A DNA stretch of 64,000 nt from Planctomycetota bacterium (GCA_029260735.1 JAJDCR010000089.1:33902-97901), one strand, 5' to 3'. Shown: positions 28,301 to 35,747, counted from the first letter of the stretch. Notes: generated by a model not told the origin, from the sequence alone. Numbers and translations are program-made.

Positions 28301-31300
28301 GCTTTCAGGCTCCAGTTTAGTTAAAAACCACAATCTTTTTTGGGCCAAAGAAAGAGGATATTCTTTTTGTTTTACTCTAGGAATTTTCTCTGCTTGGTGG
28401 TCATCTGATTTTAGATAATTCGCTAGCTTTGCTATCGTGGGAAATTGAAAGATTAGGTGCAATGGAATTTCTTTTCCCATAATTTTTTGTACTTGGTGGG
28501 CCATCTTGGTAACAAGAAGAGAGCTTCCTCCTAAAGAAAAAAAACTGTCATGAACACTGATTTTTTCTGTTCCTAAAACACTTTGCCATATTTCCAATAA
28601 AATTTGTTCTTGGGGAGTTGTCGGGAGAGAAAACATTGACTGAGTTTTAGGCTCATAAGACTGAGCTTCTTCCACTAAAGCACGGCGATCTATTTTTCCA
28701 TTGGTATTAAAAGGAAAAGATTCGAGGAAAACAATACGAGACGGCACCATATAATCAGGGAGGTGCTTTTGCAAATGTAAATTTAACTCTTCCAGGGAGG
28801 TATCACTTCCCGTAAAGAAAGCAACTAGAGTCTTTTCCTGATTTCTCTCTGTTACGACTACAGCAGCATCACTAACTAAAGGATACAGAGATAAGCAGTT
28901 CTCAATTTCTCCACACTCGATCCGAAAACCTCGCACCTTTACTTGATGATCAGCTCGGCCCAAAAACTCAATATTACCGCCCGGAAGATAACGTCCCAGA
29001 TCTCCTGTTTTGTACATCCTCGCTCCGGGCTTTTGAGAAAAAGGATGAGGAAGAAACCTTTCCGCTGTTCTTCCTGGGTCATTGTGGTACCCTCGTGCAA
29101 CTCCATCTCCACTAACCCAAATCTCTCCCATTACTCCTACCGGAGCGTGCTCTAAACTATCGTTGAGCACATACACTTGAGAATTAGCGATGGGCTTACC
29201 AATAGGAATATCTTTTGTAAATATTTTTTCGATAGCAAAAGTTGTGCTAAAGGTCGTGTTTTCGGTAGGACCATAGCCATTGAGAATATTTAAACAGGGA
29301 TACTCTTGCCGGATTTTATTCATGTGATGAGAAGAAAGCTTTTCTCCTCCCACCAGGAAATACTTAAGAGACTCAAAAATAGAGATTTTTTGCTCGGTAA
29401 AAAGGTTAGAGAGCCCCGCCATTAACCACAAAATGCTTACCTTTTCTTCTCTCAAAATTTTTGCAAACTGCTCTGGCTGTAAAAGATCATCCTGGGAAAT
29501 AATAACGAGTTTGGCTCCGTTAAGAAGGGCACCCCAAATTTCAAAAGTCGAAACATCAAAAGAAGGGGAGCCTGCATAAGCGAAGACATCGTCAGAATGA
29601 ATCGTGATATAGTTGGTATTTTGGACGAGACGAACGACTGACTGGTGCTCTACTCCAATTCCTTTTGGCTTGCCCGTTGACCCAGAGGTAAAAATTATAT
29701 AGGCTAGATTTTTGGGACAAATAACAAGAGGAAGGTTTTCTGATCGAGAAGATATATCCGTTTGATCTAAAAATAATATTTTGCGAGAGAGATCCTTCCA
29801 ATCTTTTTCTTGAGAAGAAGAAGAAGAAGAAAAAGAAGAAGAAGCTAGAACAATCTCAATGCCCGTTTTCTCTATGATATACTTAATTCTCTCTATAGGG
29901 TAATTGGGATCTATGGGAACATAAGCTCCTCCCGCCTTTAAAATTGCTAGGATACTAACAATCAAATCGATAGATCGATTCATTAAAACTCCCACTGCTT
30001 TTTCGAGAGAAACCTTTTCCTCTATTAAAGTATGGGCAAGTTGATTGGCTTTTTCGTTCAATTGCTTGTAGCTTAGAGTTTTCCCTTTCAAACTCAAAGC
30101 TATCCCCTGAGGTGTTTTCTTTACTTGCTCTTCAAATATTTGAGAAATACTCTTATCTTTAGGGTAATTTGTTTCTGTCCGATTCCACTGAATTATCTTC
30201 TCTTCTTCTTCTTTTGTTAGTATGGGCAAAGTATTGATTTTTTCGTTAGGCGAAGAAACCATTCTCTCTAGCAAAATTTGAAAATGATCGATCATCCTTT
30301 CGATAAAATGCTCTGTGAATAAGTCAGAATTGTATTTCCAAAAACAAAGTAATCCCTCTTTTTCTTCTGTCACATCAAACATTAAATCTAAGTCTGTACT
30401 CAAACTAGAGAAAGGAAAACTTTCGATAGAGCAATTCCCTAAAGAAACCTTTTGTTTGGGATAATTACGCAACTGAAAGAGCACTTGGAATAGAGGATGG
30501 CGGCTTAAGTCCCGTTTGGGCTGTAGCTCATTCACCACTCTTTCGAAAGGTAAATCTTGATGCTCCTGTGCTTCCATGACAACCCTTCTTGTCTTTTTTA
30601 GAATATCAAGATAAGAGTCATCTTCTTCAGGATACACTCTTATGACCAGTGGATTAATGAAGCAACCAATTAAATTTTCTATCTCTGCTTGCCTTCGGTT
30701 GGCTACAGGTACACCTACAGCAATATCTTTTTGCCCACTATAACGATGGAGAAAAGCCTGAAAGCTAGCCAAGAGACTCATAAAGAGTGTTGCTTGTTCT
30801 TTTTGTCCTACTTTTTTTATCTTCTGACTTAAAGCAAGAGATAAACGAAAGTTTTTTCTTTTTCCCTGGTAGGAAAGAGAAGAAGGGCGAGGAAGATCGT
30901 TGGGTAAATCAAGAGTCGTCAAGTTAGCTAGTTGCTTTGTCCAGTAATGGATGTGGTTTTTCATGCTTTCCCCCGCCATAACTTGATTTTGCCAAGAAGC
31001 AAAGTCTTTGTATTGGAAGGGAAGTTTTTCCAGAGAGACAGTTTCTTTAGATAGAGTTTCTTCTTCGTAAAAAGTGTAAGCTTTTGCCATTTCTCTCAAG
31101 AAAACACTTTCTGACCATCCATCAAAGGCGATATGATGAATGGTCAGAAAGAGGATATGCTTCTCTTTTTCTAAAATCACAACTTTGCCAGTTATGATAG
31201 GACCCTTGCTCAGGTCAAAAGTTTTTTGGCTTTCTTTTTGAGCTGTTTCTAAAACTTGCTCGTTTTGTTGGGCTGGGAGCAAGTGAGAAAAATCCTCTTG

Positions 31301-33325
31301 CTCTAAGAGAAAATAATTTTTTCCTAAAAGGGAGTATTCTAAAGGCCCATTTTCCATTTGGTAAGTCGTTCGTAAGATTTCATGTTTATAGATTATATCT
31401 TGAAGAGATTTTTCCAGAAAAGAGAGATTCAACCGACCGTCTAAGGAGAGAAACAAAAGACGATTATAGATGGTTAGGTCGGGGTTTAGTTGATGAAGAA
31501 ACCAAAGTCTTTCCTGAGCGCTAGAAAGTGACTCTTTTAAACTAGAAGCGCTCGGTAAAATGGGAGGTAAAAGCTCCCCTCCCTTTTTTTCTTTCCAGAG
31601 AAGGGAAATCTCGGCAATGGTTGGTTGGTCAAAAAAGTCTAAAAAAGAAAGATGTTTGCTCATATCGGAAAAAACTCGGATGATAACTTGGTTGACCAAA
31701 ATAGAGTCGCCCCCCAAGAGAAAGAAGTTATCATAGATACCAAAGCTTTCTAAACGAAGAACTTGCGACCAAATTTGCCAAAGTTGTTCTTGCTCTTTTG
31801 TTTGAGGAGCTACTCTCTCCACCTCCATCAGATTTTTCTCTTCCGAGAAAGACACTCCTAGCTTCTTCGCTAAACCGATTCGTTGAAGTTTCCCTGTCGG
31901 GCCTTTAGGAATTTCATCGACAATAACCACTTTACGGGGGATCTTAAAGTCAGCTAGATGAAGAGCGGCAAATTCCTGGATTTCCCTTTCCTTTATCGGC
32001 TCAGAGAGAATAACGGCTACGGCGACTTCTTCTCCTAATTGCTCATGAGGAAAAGCAAAGGTAACAGCCTGAGCAATGCTCGGGTGTTCTAAAAGAACTT
32101 CATCGACTTCCCGAGGAGAAATCTTTTCTCCTCCGCGATTAATGATTTCTTTAAGCCGTCCATTGATGAATAAATAGCTCTCCGAATCTAAAAAACCTTG
32201 GTCACCCGTGCGAAACCACCCTCGGGAAAACGCCTGATTATTAGCCTCTGGATTGCTCTCATATCCATGAGTTACATTACTCCCTCGAATGGAAATTTCT
32301 CCGGTAAACCCAAAGGGTAAAATTTCTCCGTCGGGGTCTAAAATAACCACTTCAGGCCCAGCACTCAAACCCACCGAGCCAGGTTTGCGTTTTCCTTGCA
32401 AAGGATTGCTCGTCATCTGGTGAGAGGCTTCCGTCATTCCATAGGATTCTATTACCGGAGCCAAAAGCTTTTTCTCTAAATCTTCCAATACTGCCGGAGG
32501 TAGAGAGGCTGAGGAGGAGCGGATAAAACGTAAAGGGTGCTCTTTTATTAAATTTTCATATTGCTCTGTTCTCTGTAAAATCGCTTGGTGCATCGTTGGT
32601 ACAGCGGAGTACCAGGAGGGACGATACTTTGACCACCAGTCAAAAAAATGGCTTCCGTTGAATCCTTCGGTACAAACAACACTTGCTCCCGCAAAGAGAG
32701 AGGAAAGCAAGCAACCCATCAAACCATGAATATGAAATAGAGGCATCACATTCAAGCAGCGGTCTCTATTACTCAAAGCTAATGTTTCTCTGATATGTTT
32801 GGCCGAAGAGCAGATATTTTCATGAGTTAAAGGAACTATTTTTGGGCGAGAAGTAGTTCCTGACGTATGTAAAACCAAAGCGATATCTTCTTCTTCTGCA
32901 AAGTCAATTTTGAAAGCTTCTTTGGTATTCCTGCTTATTTTTTCCGGCCATTTCCAAATAGGAATAGACAGCTCTTTTGCTACCTCTTCCACCGGGGAAT
33001 CCAATCCCTCTCCGACAATCACTAATTTTGCCTGAAGGTCTTTTAAGAAAAAGATCAGTTCTTTTTTCCGATAGCGAGGATTTAGCGGAGCACTCGTAGC
33101 ACAGACAGACACTCCTAGAAAAGCACTTGCCATCTCAATACCATTTGGCATAACGATAGCAACTCTGTCGTTACGGCCTATTCCTAAGCTTCTTAATTTT
33201 TCTGAAACTCCTTCGACTACTTTCTGCAAGTCAGAATAAGACAATGACTTCTCATTTGAGCCAAGTAAAGCCGTGTGGTTAGGAACATTTTTGGCCGAGT
33301 GGTGAAGCAAACGATATAAATTCAC
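19325..33325 (-). CDS. Multimodular non-ribosomal peptide synthetase
   Basis: A 4,666-residue NRPS. Approximate residue layout: loading acyl-CoA-synthetase-like domain (10-510, resembling oxalyl-CoA synthetase, with SGTTSRPK); carrier 1 (GGDS, 541); condensation (HHIAFDG, 730); adenylation (1051-1552); carrier 2 (GGSS, 1600); condensation (HHIITDE, 1791); adenylation (2111-2606); carrier 3 (GGSS, 2655); condensation (HHIISDG, 2844); adenylation (3166-3661); carrier 4 (GGHS, 3714); degenerate condensation (HQRAFDQ, 3903); a remnant of an adenylation C-terminal subdomain (4216-4320); carrier 5 (GGSS, 4362); thioesterase (4419-4666, GFCNG with Cys nucleophile). My reading of the specificity pockets is DVFWLGGTFK for the first two amino-acid modules (close to the known valine code DAFWIGGTFK) and DASKIVQVGK for the third (not recognised; Lys at 278 recalls acidic substrates). 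GTG 33325 is used because AAAGGAG lies 5 nt upstream; ATG 33349 has none. No epimerase, MbtH-like protein, transporter or phosphopantetheinyl transferase is nearby. Confidence 0.92.
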   Translation of the reverse strand: MNLYRLLHHSAKNVPNHTALLGSNEKSLSYSDLQKVVEGVSEKLRSLGIGRNDRVAIVMPNGIEMASAFLGVSVCATSAPLNPRYRKKELIFFLKDLQAKLVIVGEGLDSPVEEVAKELSIPIWKWPEKISRNTKEAFKIDFAEEEDIALVLHTSGTTSRPKIVPLTHENICSSAKHIRETLALSNRDRCLNVMPLFHIHGLMGCLLSSLFAGASVVCTEGFNGSHFFDWWSKYRPSWYSAVPTMHQAILQRTEQYENLIKEHPLRFIRSSSASLPPAVLEDLEKKLLAPVIESYGMTEASHQMTSNPLQGKRKPGSVGLSAGPEVVILDPDGEILPFGFTGEISIRGSNVTHGYESNPEANNQAFSRGWFRTGDQGFLDSESYLFINGRLKEIINRGGEKISPREVDEVLLEHPSIAQAVTFAFPHEQLGEEVAVAVILSEPIKEREIQEFAALHLADFKIPRKVVIVDEIPKGPTGKLQRIGLAKKLGVSFSEEKNLMEVERVAPQTKEQEQLWQIWSQVLRLESFGIYDNFFLLGGDSILVNQVIIRVFSDMSKHLSFLDFFDQPTIAEISLLWKEKKGGELLPPILPSASSLKESLSSAQERLWFLHQLNPDLTIYNRLLFLSLDGRLNLSFLEKSLQDIIYKHEILRTTYQMENGPLEYSLLGKNYFLLEQEDFSHLLPAQQNEQVLETAQKESQKTFDLSKGPIITGKVVILEKEKHILFLTIHHIAFDGWSESVFLREMAKAYTFYEEETLSKETVSLEKLPFQYKDFASWQNQVMAGESMKNHIHYWTKQLANLTTLDLPNDLPRPSSLSYQGKRKNFRLSLALSQKIKKVGQKEQATLFMSLLASFQAFLHRYSGQKDIAVGVPVANRRQAEIENLIGCFINPLVIRVYPEEDDSYLDILKKTRRVVMEAQEHQDLPFERVVNELQPKRDLSRHPLFQVLFQLRNYPKQKVSLGNCSIESFPFSSLSTDLDLMFDVTEEKEGLLCFWKYNSDLFTEHFIERMIDHFQILLERMVSSPNEKINTLPILTKEEEEKIIQWNRTETNYPKDKSISQIFEEQVKKTPQGIALSLKGKTLSYKQLNEKANQLAHTLIEEKVSLEKAVGVLMNRSIDLIVSILAILKAGGAYVPIDPNYPIERIKYIIEKTGIEIVLASSSFSSSSSSQEKDWKDLSRKILFLDQTDISSRSENLPLVICPKNLAYIIFTSGSTGKPKGIGVEHQSVVRLVQNTNYITIHSDDVFAYAGSPSFDVSTFEIWGALLNGAKLVIISQDDLLQPEQFAKILREEKVSILWLMAGLSNLFTEQKISIFESLKYFLVGGEKLSSHHMNKIRQEYPCLNILNGYGPTENTTFSTTFAIEKIFTKDIPIGKPIANSQVYVLNDSLEHAPVGVMGEIWVSGDGVARGYHNDPGRTAERFLPHPFSQKPGARMYKTGDLGRYLPGGNIEFLGRADHQVKVRGFRIECGEIENCLSLYPLVSDAAVVVTERNQEKTLVAFFTGSDTSLEELNLHLQKHLPDYMVPSRIVFLESFPFNTNGKIDRRALVEEAQSYEPKTQSMFSLPTTPQEQILLEIWQSVLGTEKISVHDSFFSLGGSSLLVTKMAHQVQKIMGKEIPLHLIFQFPTIAKLANYLKSDDHQAEKIPRVKQKEYPLSLAQKRLWFLTKLEPESLFYNIFLTKLFLGKLNIDDLKIAFQTSIQHQGSLRTRFVEKDGLPYQEIISISDSNWDLQCYDLSAFAFSKQEQEQEVEKIIREETQRPFPLEEAPLMRAALIKLHEEKHVLLINMHHIITDEWSISILWKELTLFYNALQQGDKLSSSPLPIQYTDFSIWQHQQLEKIALQEQKKYWVDQFSGKIPILNLPIYQPRPKRQNYLGERISLSLGNEVSQAIQELARQENVTTFMTFLASWILLLSRYSGQKEIIVGTPISDRRHNQTENLIGFFINTLALRINLSGDSTFFELLQRVRETCLEAYEHQDYPFEQLVEVINPPRDTSRHPLFQVMFSMLETSSEEALWKGIEVKNIPPKVETSKFDLTLYVRREKTHFTLNLEYSTSLFRRSFIESMLHHFQILLHGITTTPNQKIYTFPILTKEEEEKITQWSKTTTNYPKNKTIHRLFEEQVIKTPLSIALSMKGRTLSYQQLNEKANQLAHTLRDEQVFPEKTVGILMDRSIELIISMLAILKAGGAYVPIDPNYPLERIKYIIEKTGIEIVLASSPLKKDLAEASFVPKMFFLDKLVLSARIENLLPLVYPKNLAYIIFTSGSTGKPKGVGVEHQSVIRLVKNTNFITIEPNDVLAYAGSPSFDVSTFEVWGALLNGTKLVIISQNDLLHPEQFVKILREEKVSILWLMAGLCNLFAEQKISVFESLKYFLVGGEKLSFRHINKIQQKYPNVKILNGYGPTENTTFSTIYAIEKIFTKDIPIGKPIANSQVYVLNDNLEHTPVGVIGEIWVSGDGVARGYYNNPNGTAERFLPHPFSQKSGMRMYKTGDLGRYLPDGNVEFLGRVDHQVKIRGFRIECGEIENCLSQHFLVSDVAVVVIEKNQENTLVAFFTGNKASIEDLFLHLKKYLPDYMIPSLIVHVESFPFNSNGKIDRRALVKEAQSYKPKAPLKFSLPRTPQEQILLEIWESVLGIERISIHENFFSLGGSSLLAIKMVHRIQQVMGKEMPVHLIFEYPTIEGIANYLEQDNHKIDIIPRIEQEKYPLSLVQKRLWFLSKLEPENPSYNMFWAKLFLGRLDINNLKEAFNAILKRQQSLRIQFFEEEGIPSQKIISSLNLDLSCLDFTVYDKSERKEKINEAIDRETQKAFDLEKDPLVRAALIKWEEEKYILVLTIHHIISDGWSMSILWKELVLAYNALLEKEEPTFSPLSIQYSDYSIWQQKLLQQPFFKEHELFWKERFSGTIPTLHLPTYQPRPKMQKHSAGNVYSIFDEGLFAQIKNISQENSATVFMVLLTAFHILLNRYSGQKDIVIGIPVANRDQQELEGLVGFFINNLALRIDLSQELSFLEALAEVRQVWINAYEHRSYPFERLVEVLNPPRDTSRNPLFQVFFNMLDLEGVEEQLKGIVASDFPCSVQFSKFDLTLYIKVKDQVQLHFCYNNTLFKQETIAQMAEHYQNLVQDIIANPQEKISHFEILTDKEKRKVLCSTESHKHNFKEERTIEEMFIAQANKTPQDLAVVYAGKSLTYEQLNEQSNQLAHYLAKKGVKEETLVGIAFDNPLVTFIAILATMKAGGAFVPLDPEHPQKRLHLMLDDLQLPIIITTEEHQEKFFLEEKGELICLDLEERVIFLESREDIFRRKKEESLAYCLFTSGSTGKPKGVLVEHRHLKNGILAVMKRYQITEKSEKSGYAVFQPFTVDAGMSLYFPAILTGGKVHLFSQKSLLDPPKLREYFQAEKIDYMKIAPSHLMTLLSFSKEIRPRQTLILVAEATYRRALEEILKIEDCQIYNQYGATETSVGVLVHPVSKKDLQYEVLPLGQPITNVEVFILDDNLQIVPLGVAGEICLAGSQVVRGYLNNELTKEKFINNPFSQAKDARMYKTGDMGKYTFEGEIIFLGRKDDIVSIRGFNVACGEVETVLKKHQEIENTVVLSRQNQNKENYLIAYYMPKNPKETLHDSSIREYLREHLPDYMIPSLLVSMDTLPLTANGKIDRRALDSIKLTSKMSTSWEKPKTEVEIKLANIWGQVLKIEGIGVYDNFFDLGGHSLLAIQVMTKIEQELREKLPLILLFESPTIKGFAKYIEGQKAVTKPKKNLFPSWPHSLKKNPDDTVAPTSYQQKQIWLFQSFYPKNTSQIGSIVYKIPQKIDLFALQKALYVIAQKHSYIQSRCVFFEGELLQVIPRNGRETFWEEREIPIVHKEISEWIEKEKSDYDLSSSFKVIVQNMESENLLLIIFHQRAFDQETIRYFLELCQTCYQNLSSKTKKTEKIGKTEKIGKTEKIKKIEQEIPEHSHYKNYVEEQQNREEEKSRQYWLEKSKNWTSFLEISSDYERTRETVFHKDKEERTFSSELSSQIQDFCEKKSIDPLTLFMGIFQIVLSEESGREDIIVAAEFSSIKEKFLGNYANLVPLFGQVKKDISMEEFLSATQRNLEEAKNYANWSFLQLVEMINPPRIPGRFPIAQFFCQYLDKTSYSFLEKTPVELSLPMNPFDISLLVSKEQENDWKLELIYNSNLFSSSRIEGLISRIEFILEKCFLDAKAPLSSFYEENSRERIGPLVQGIEVDVSLLENLLSEQDKIEEAGVLIRGDIEKELIICLVLNSDFSEEILDLGKLLQKFSWPPIPTFFVKLNQLPRQENLIDKEKLEELLVSFTSEQLKQKLKVPEDPLQYTVVEIWKETLKQKTLNIEHDFFALGGSSLEASIMLEKINSTLSLDIPLWEFIQSPTIQKLSTLIKKNHYTPEAITQVTSDPERIPLFFFHGDFNGLGFYSIKLAQNLEPQRPFYTLCPHGIISREIPGSIEAMAIEYASLLEDLIDGPFYIGGFCNGAYVAWEVAKNLTKRGKQVKKVFLIDPPAIKRDYFLLYKGVSFLGNLFGFSEKKWKEFYLLYFKNSSRSNKKWTKKRFRRLEIFKNKEHLEEKEYRIYLTDSYSKATATYFPSSLKVPVVVLLNEETFDYLNKDDWQRLSSEIHFEKIPGNHLTSITWHLDDCRKILEKYLDD
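20370..20680 (-). other. Remnant adenylation subdomain inside the NRPS
   Basis: About 100 residues between the degenerate condensation domain and carrier 5 match only the small C-terminal part of an adenylation domain: GIEVDVSLLENLL recalls RIEPGEIEAVL, and LNQLPRQENLIDKEKL stands where LPLTPNGKIDRRAL is expected. The catalytic lysine of the A10 motif is missing and the whole large core domain (about 400 residues) is absent. Confidence 0.6.
21480..21533 (-). repeat. 18-bp tandem repeat inside the NRPS
   Basis: Nearly three copies of an 18-bp unit (ATCTTTTCTGTCTTCCCT on the plus strand) encode a repeated KTEKIG in the degenerate condensation domain. This low-complexity insertion is consistent with relaxed selection there. 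Confidence 0.7.
25510..30175 (-). repeat. Duplicated condensation-adenylation-carrier module in the NRPS
   Basis: Two adenylation domains (about 28670-30175 and 25510-26995) are near-identical at the DNA level, offset by about 3.16 kb, with long identical runs such as the one encoding VYVLNDSLEH/VYVLNDNLEH. The carriers are similar too; the condensation domains are more diverged. This indicates module duplication followed by gene conversion of the adenylation part. Confidence 0.65.
29812..29844 (-). repeat. Trinucleotide repeat encoding polyserine in the NRPS
   Basis: A GAA/TTC triplet run encodes SSSFSSSSSS in the first valine-like adenylation domain. The paralogous domain has unrelated sequence (SSPLKKDLAEAS) at the same place, so the run is a recent microsatellite expansion in a surface loop. 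Confidence 0.75.
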
Positions 33326-33441
33326 TTGAACTCCTTTTAGGAAAGTCATCTTTTTTTCTTATTTGCATTACAAGTATAATTTGAATTTATAATACCATTA
33401 ACAGCTAGAATTTGCACGAAATACTTCCTTCCAAATTCTAG

Positions 33442-33469
33442 TTGCAATTCTTTCACTATCTGATATATT
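33442..33469 (+). promoter_or_regulatory. Candidate promoter for the subtilase gene
   Basis: TTGCAA (33442-33447) and TATATT (33464-33469) are spaced by 16 bp, about 80 bp upstream of the subtilase start in the divergent gap shared with the NRPS. The match is plausible, not proven. Confidence 0.35.
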
Positions 33470-33552
33470 AGAAGACTTTGGTACCCATTTCTTAATCCTT
33501 TAACAAAAGATATTGGGACCTATTTTTACCCTTTTACCAATGAGGTCATTGT

Positions 33553-34854
33553 ATGAAGAAACTTTTTTTCTTTTTAATTGCGAGCTTACTTTTATCTGCT
33601 CCATTGGCTATTAGCCAAGAAGTATCTGCTTTTGAAAAAGCAAATAATATGCTAAACCAAGCTCCTTACGTCGATCAAGAGATTATTGTAAAATTCAAAG
33701 AAGCGGGCATTAGCACTCTAAGCGTTGCCACTAGTGAAATGGAAAAGCTTCCTATAGAAGGAAGTTGTTACCGAGTTAAAGTATCTGATAATATCCAAGC
33801 TTCTTTAGAGAGCATTTTACAAGACCCTAACGTTGAGTATGCTGAACCAAACTATATTGTTCATACTCAGAAAACTCCTAACGATCCTGATTTCGGCAGA
33901 CTTGCCGGAATGAAAAATATCAAAGCTCCCAAAGCATGGGATGTTCGCGTTGATGCCTCTTCCATCGTAGTTTGTGTTATTGACACAGGTGTAGACTACA
34001 ACCATGAAGATCTCCAAGCCAATATGTGGGTCAATGAAGAAGAGAAAAACGGCCAACCTGGAGTTGATGATGATGATAACGGTGTTATTGATGATATTCA
34101 TGGATTCAACGGGATCAACAACAGCGGAGATCCTCTAGATGATAACAATCATGGTTCTCATTGTGCAGGAACAATTGCTGGAGTTGGTGATAACGGTGTA
34201 GGAGTAGCTGGGGTTTGTTGGAAAGCTCAAGTTATGGCTTGTAAATTTTTGAGTGGAAGTGGAAGTGGATCTACCGCTGATGCTATCAAGTGTATTGATT
34301 ATGCTGTAGCTAACGGCGCAAAAGTACTCAGCAATAGCTGGGGAGGCGGAGGTTTTTCCGCAGCACTTTACGAGTCCATAAAAAAGGCTGGTCAAGCAGG
34401 CGTTTTATTTGTTGCTGCTGCCGGAAACAATGGTTCAAGTACACTTTCTTTCCCTGCTAAATACTGCGAGAATAATAGTGTTAATGGAACTAATTTTCCT
34501 GCTCTAAAAAATGTTCTAGCAGTAGCCGCTTCTGATGGAAATGATCAACGAGCTTCTTTCTCTCAGTTTTCTTTGGTTTCTATCAAAGCCAATAATCTCG
34601 TCGCTGCCCCTGGAACAAATGTTTTGAGTACAGTCATTGGCAATTCCTATGCAAGTTTCAATGGAACTTCTATGGCCACTCCTCATGTTGCTGGAGCAGC
34701 CACTCTTACTTGGGCCCAAAAACCCAATCTCAAAGTCAATCGTTTGAAGAAACTTCTTGTCCGAAGAGGCAACAAAGTTCAGTGGCAAGAAAATGGTACC
34801 ACCATTACTGTCAGAAGATTGAATGTCGCCAAATTGCTTAAAAGAGAAGAATAG
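33553..34854 (+). CDS. Secreted subtilisin-like serine protease (S8)
   Basis: A 433-residue exported protease. Residues ~1-21 are a signal peptide, ~40-105 an I9-type propeptide/inhibitor (VDQEIIVKF, NVEYAEPNY) and ~120-425 the S8 catalytic domain. The triad is complete: Asp in VIDTGVD (~144), His in HGSHCAG (~199) and Ser in GTSMATPH (~373); the oxyanion Asn is in AAAGNNG. The Asp-rich segment (DDDDNG) after the catalytic Asp is common in bacterial subtilases and probably binds calcium. It has no C-terminal sorting domain, so it is likely released. Confidence 0.92.
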   Translation: MKKLFFFLIASLLLSAPLAISQEVSAFEKANNMLNQAPYVDQEIIVKFKEAGISTLSVATSEMEKLPIEGSCYRVKVSDNIQASLESILQDPNVEYAEPNYIVHTQKTPNDPDFGRLAGMKNIKAPKAWDVRVDASSIVVCVIDTGVDYNHEDLQANMWVNEEEKNGQPGVDDDDNGVIDDIHGFNGINNSGDPLDDNNHGSHCAGTIAGVGDNGVGVAGVCWKAQVMACKFLSGSGSGSTADAIKCIDYAVANGAKVLSNSWGGGGFSAALYESIKKAGQAGVLFVAAAGNNGSSTLSFPAKYCENNSVNGTNFPALKNVLAVAASDGNDQRASFSQFSLVSIKANNLVAAPGTNVLSTVIGNSYASFNGTSMATPHVAGAATLTWAQKPNLKVNRLKKLLVRRGNKVQWQENGTTITVRRLNVAKLLKREE

Positions 34855-34887
34855 TCGAATAGTCTATTCTAAAACTTAAGCTCTTTT

Positions 34888-34924
34888 CCCTATGGATTTT
34901 TCTATCACTAGAAAATCCATAGGG
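34888..34924. terminator. Stem-loop after the subtilase gene
   Basis: A long stem (CCCTATGGATTTT with its complement ending at 34924) around a short loop. There is no trailing T-run outside the stem, so it could be a terminator with weak release or an mRNA end structure. Confidence 0.45.
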
Positions 34925-34962
34925 CCTACACCACTCATGCCTAAATCAATCCAGAGAAAAAA

Positions 34963-35736
34963 ATGAGTAAAATAACTTTCTTCTTGATCTCTTTTTTCCT
35001 TCTTCTTTGCCTAGAGGCTCAAAGCTCCTTAAAAGAGAGAATGAAAGTTGCCAAAAACCCTTTCAGCACACCAGAGATACTAAAAAAATTAGCCCATGAT
35101 CCCTCGCGCAGTATTCGCTATTTGGTTGCTCTAAACCCGAGAACACCTCCCTCGACTTTAAGGACTTTAGCAAAAGATTCTTGGGAATATATTCGCATGG
35201 GGGTAGCACAAAACCCAAATGCATCGGCCAAGATTTTACAAATCCTCAGCAAAGATACATACTTACATGTTCGCAGCTTCGTTGCTCTTCATTCAAAAAG
35301 TCCTCCTTTACTGCTTACTAAAATGGCCCAAGATCTTCATCAGGATGTTCGCTCGTCGGTCGCCGAAAACCCCTCCACTCCTCACACTGTGTTAATTGAT
35401 TTAGGCAAAGATTCAGCTTGGTACGTTCGCTTGAGTGTTGCTCGAAATAAAAATACTCCCCGCAAGAGTTTAGATCTCCTAGCTAAAGATAAAGACTGGC
35501 TAGTGCGCTCGCGTGTTGCTCAAAATCCTTTGGCCCCCACAGATCTACTTCAGTATCTAGGAAAAGATTCTTATCTTAAAGTACGCTTAGAAGTTGCTAA
35601 AAACCAACGCACACCCATAGATACATTACAAGCGTTAGCCAAAGATGAATCCGAGTTAGTCCGAGAGAAGGCGACAGAAACATTGTCTCAAGTCGAGGAG
35701 AGGATAAAGAAGGAAGATTCGCAGAAGAATGGGTAG
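34963..35736 (+). CDS. Secreted variant leucine-rich repeat protein
   Basis: A 257-residue protein with a signal peptide (MSKITFFLISFFLLL to LEAQSS) followed by about eight tandem 24-residue repeats with the consensus VRxxVAxNPxTPxxxLxxLAxD. This is the variant leucine-rich repeat (LRV) pattern, a curved alpha/3-10 solenoid used for binding. The final ~25 residues are charged (KATETL...RIKKED). Function unknown; a protein-protein scaffold outside the cytoplasm is likely. Confidence 0.8.
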   Translation: MSKITFFLISFFLLLCLEAQSSLKERMKVAKNPFSTPEILKKLAHDPSRSIRYLVALNPRTPPSTLRTLAKDSWEYIRMGVAQNPNASAKILQILSKDTYLHVRSFVALHSKSPPLLLTKMAQDLHQDVRSSVAENPSTPHTVLIDLGKDSAWYVRLSVARNKNTPRKSLDLLAKDKDWLVRSRVAQNPLAPTDLLQYLGKDSYLKVRLEVAKNQRTPIDTLQALAKDESELVREKATETLSQVEERIKKEDSQKNG

Positions 35737-35747
35737 AGAGAGCTGCT

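Noticed and set aside
33350..33441. A clear NRPS promoter on the minus strand
   Set aside because: The AT-rich sequence gives several weak -10-like matches but no convincing paired -35 box.
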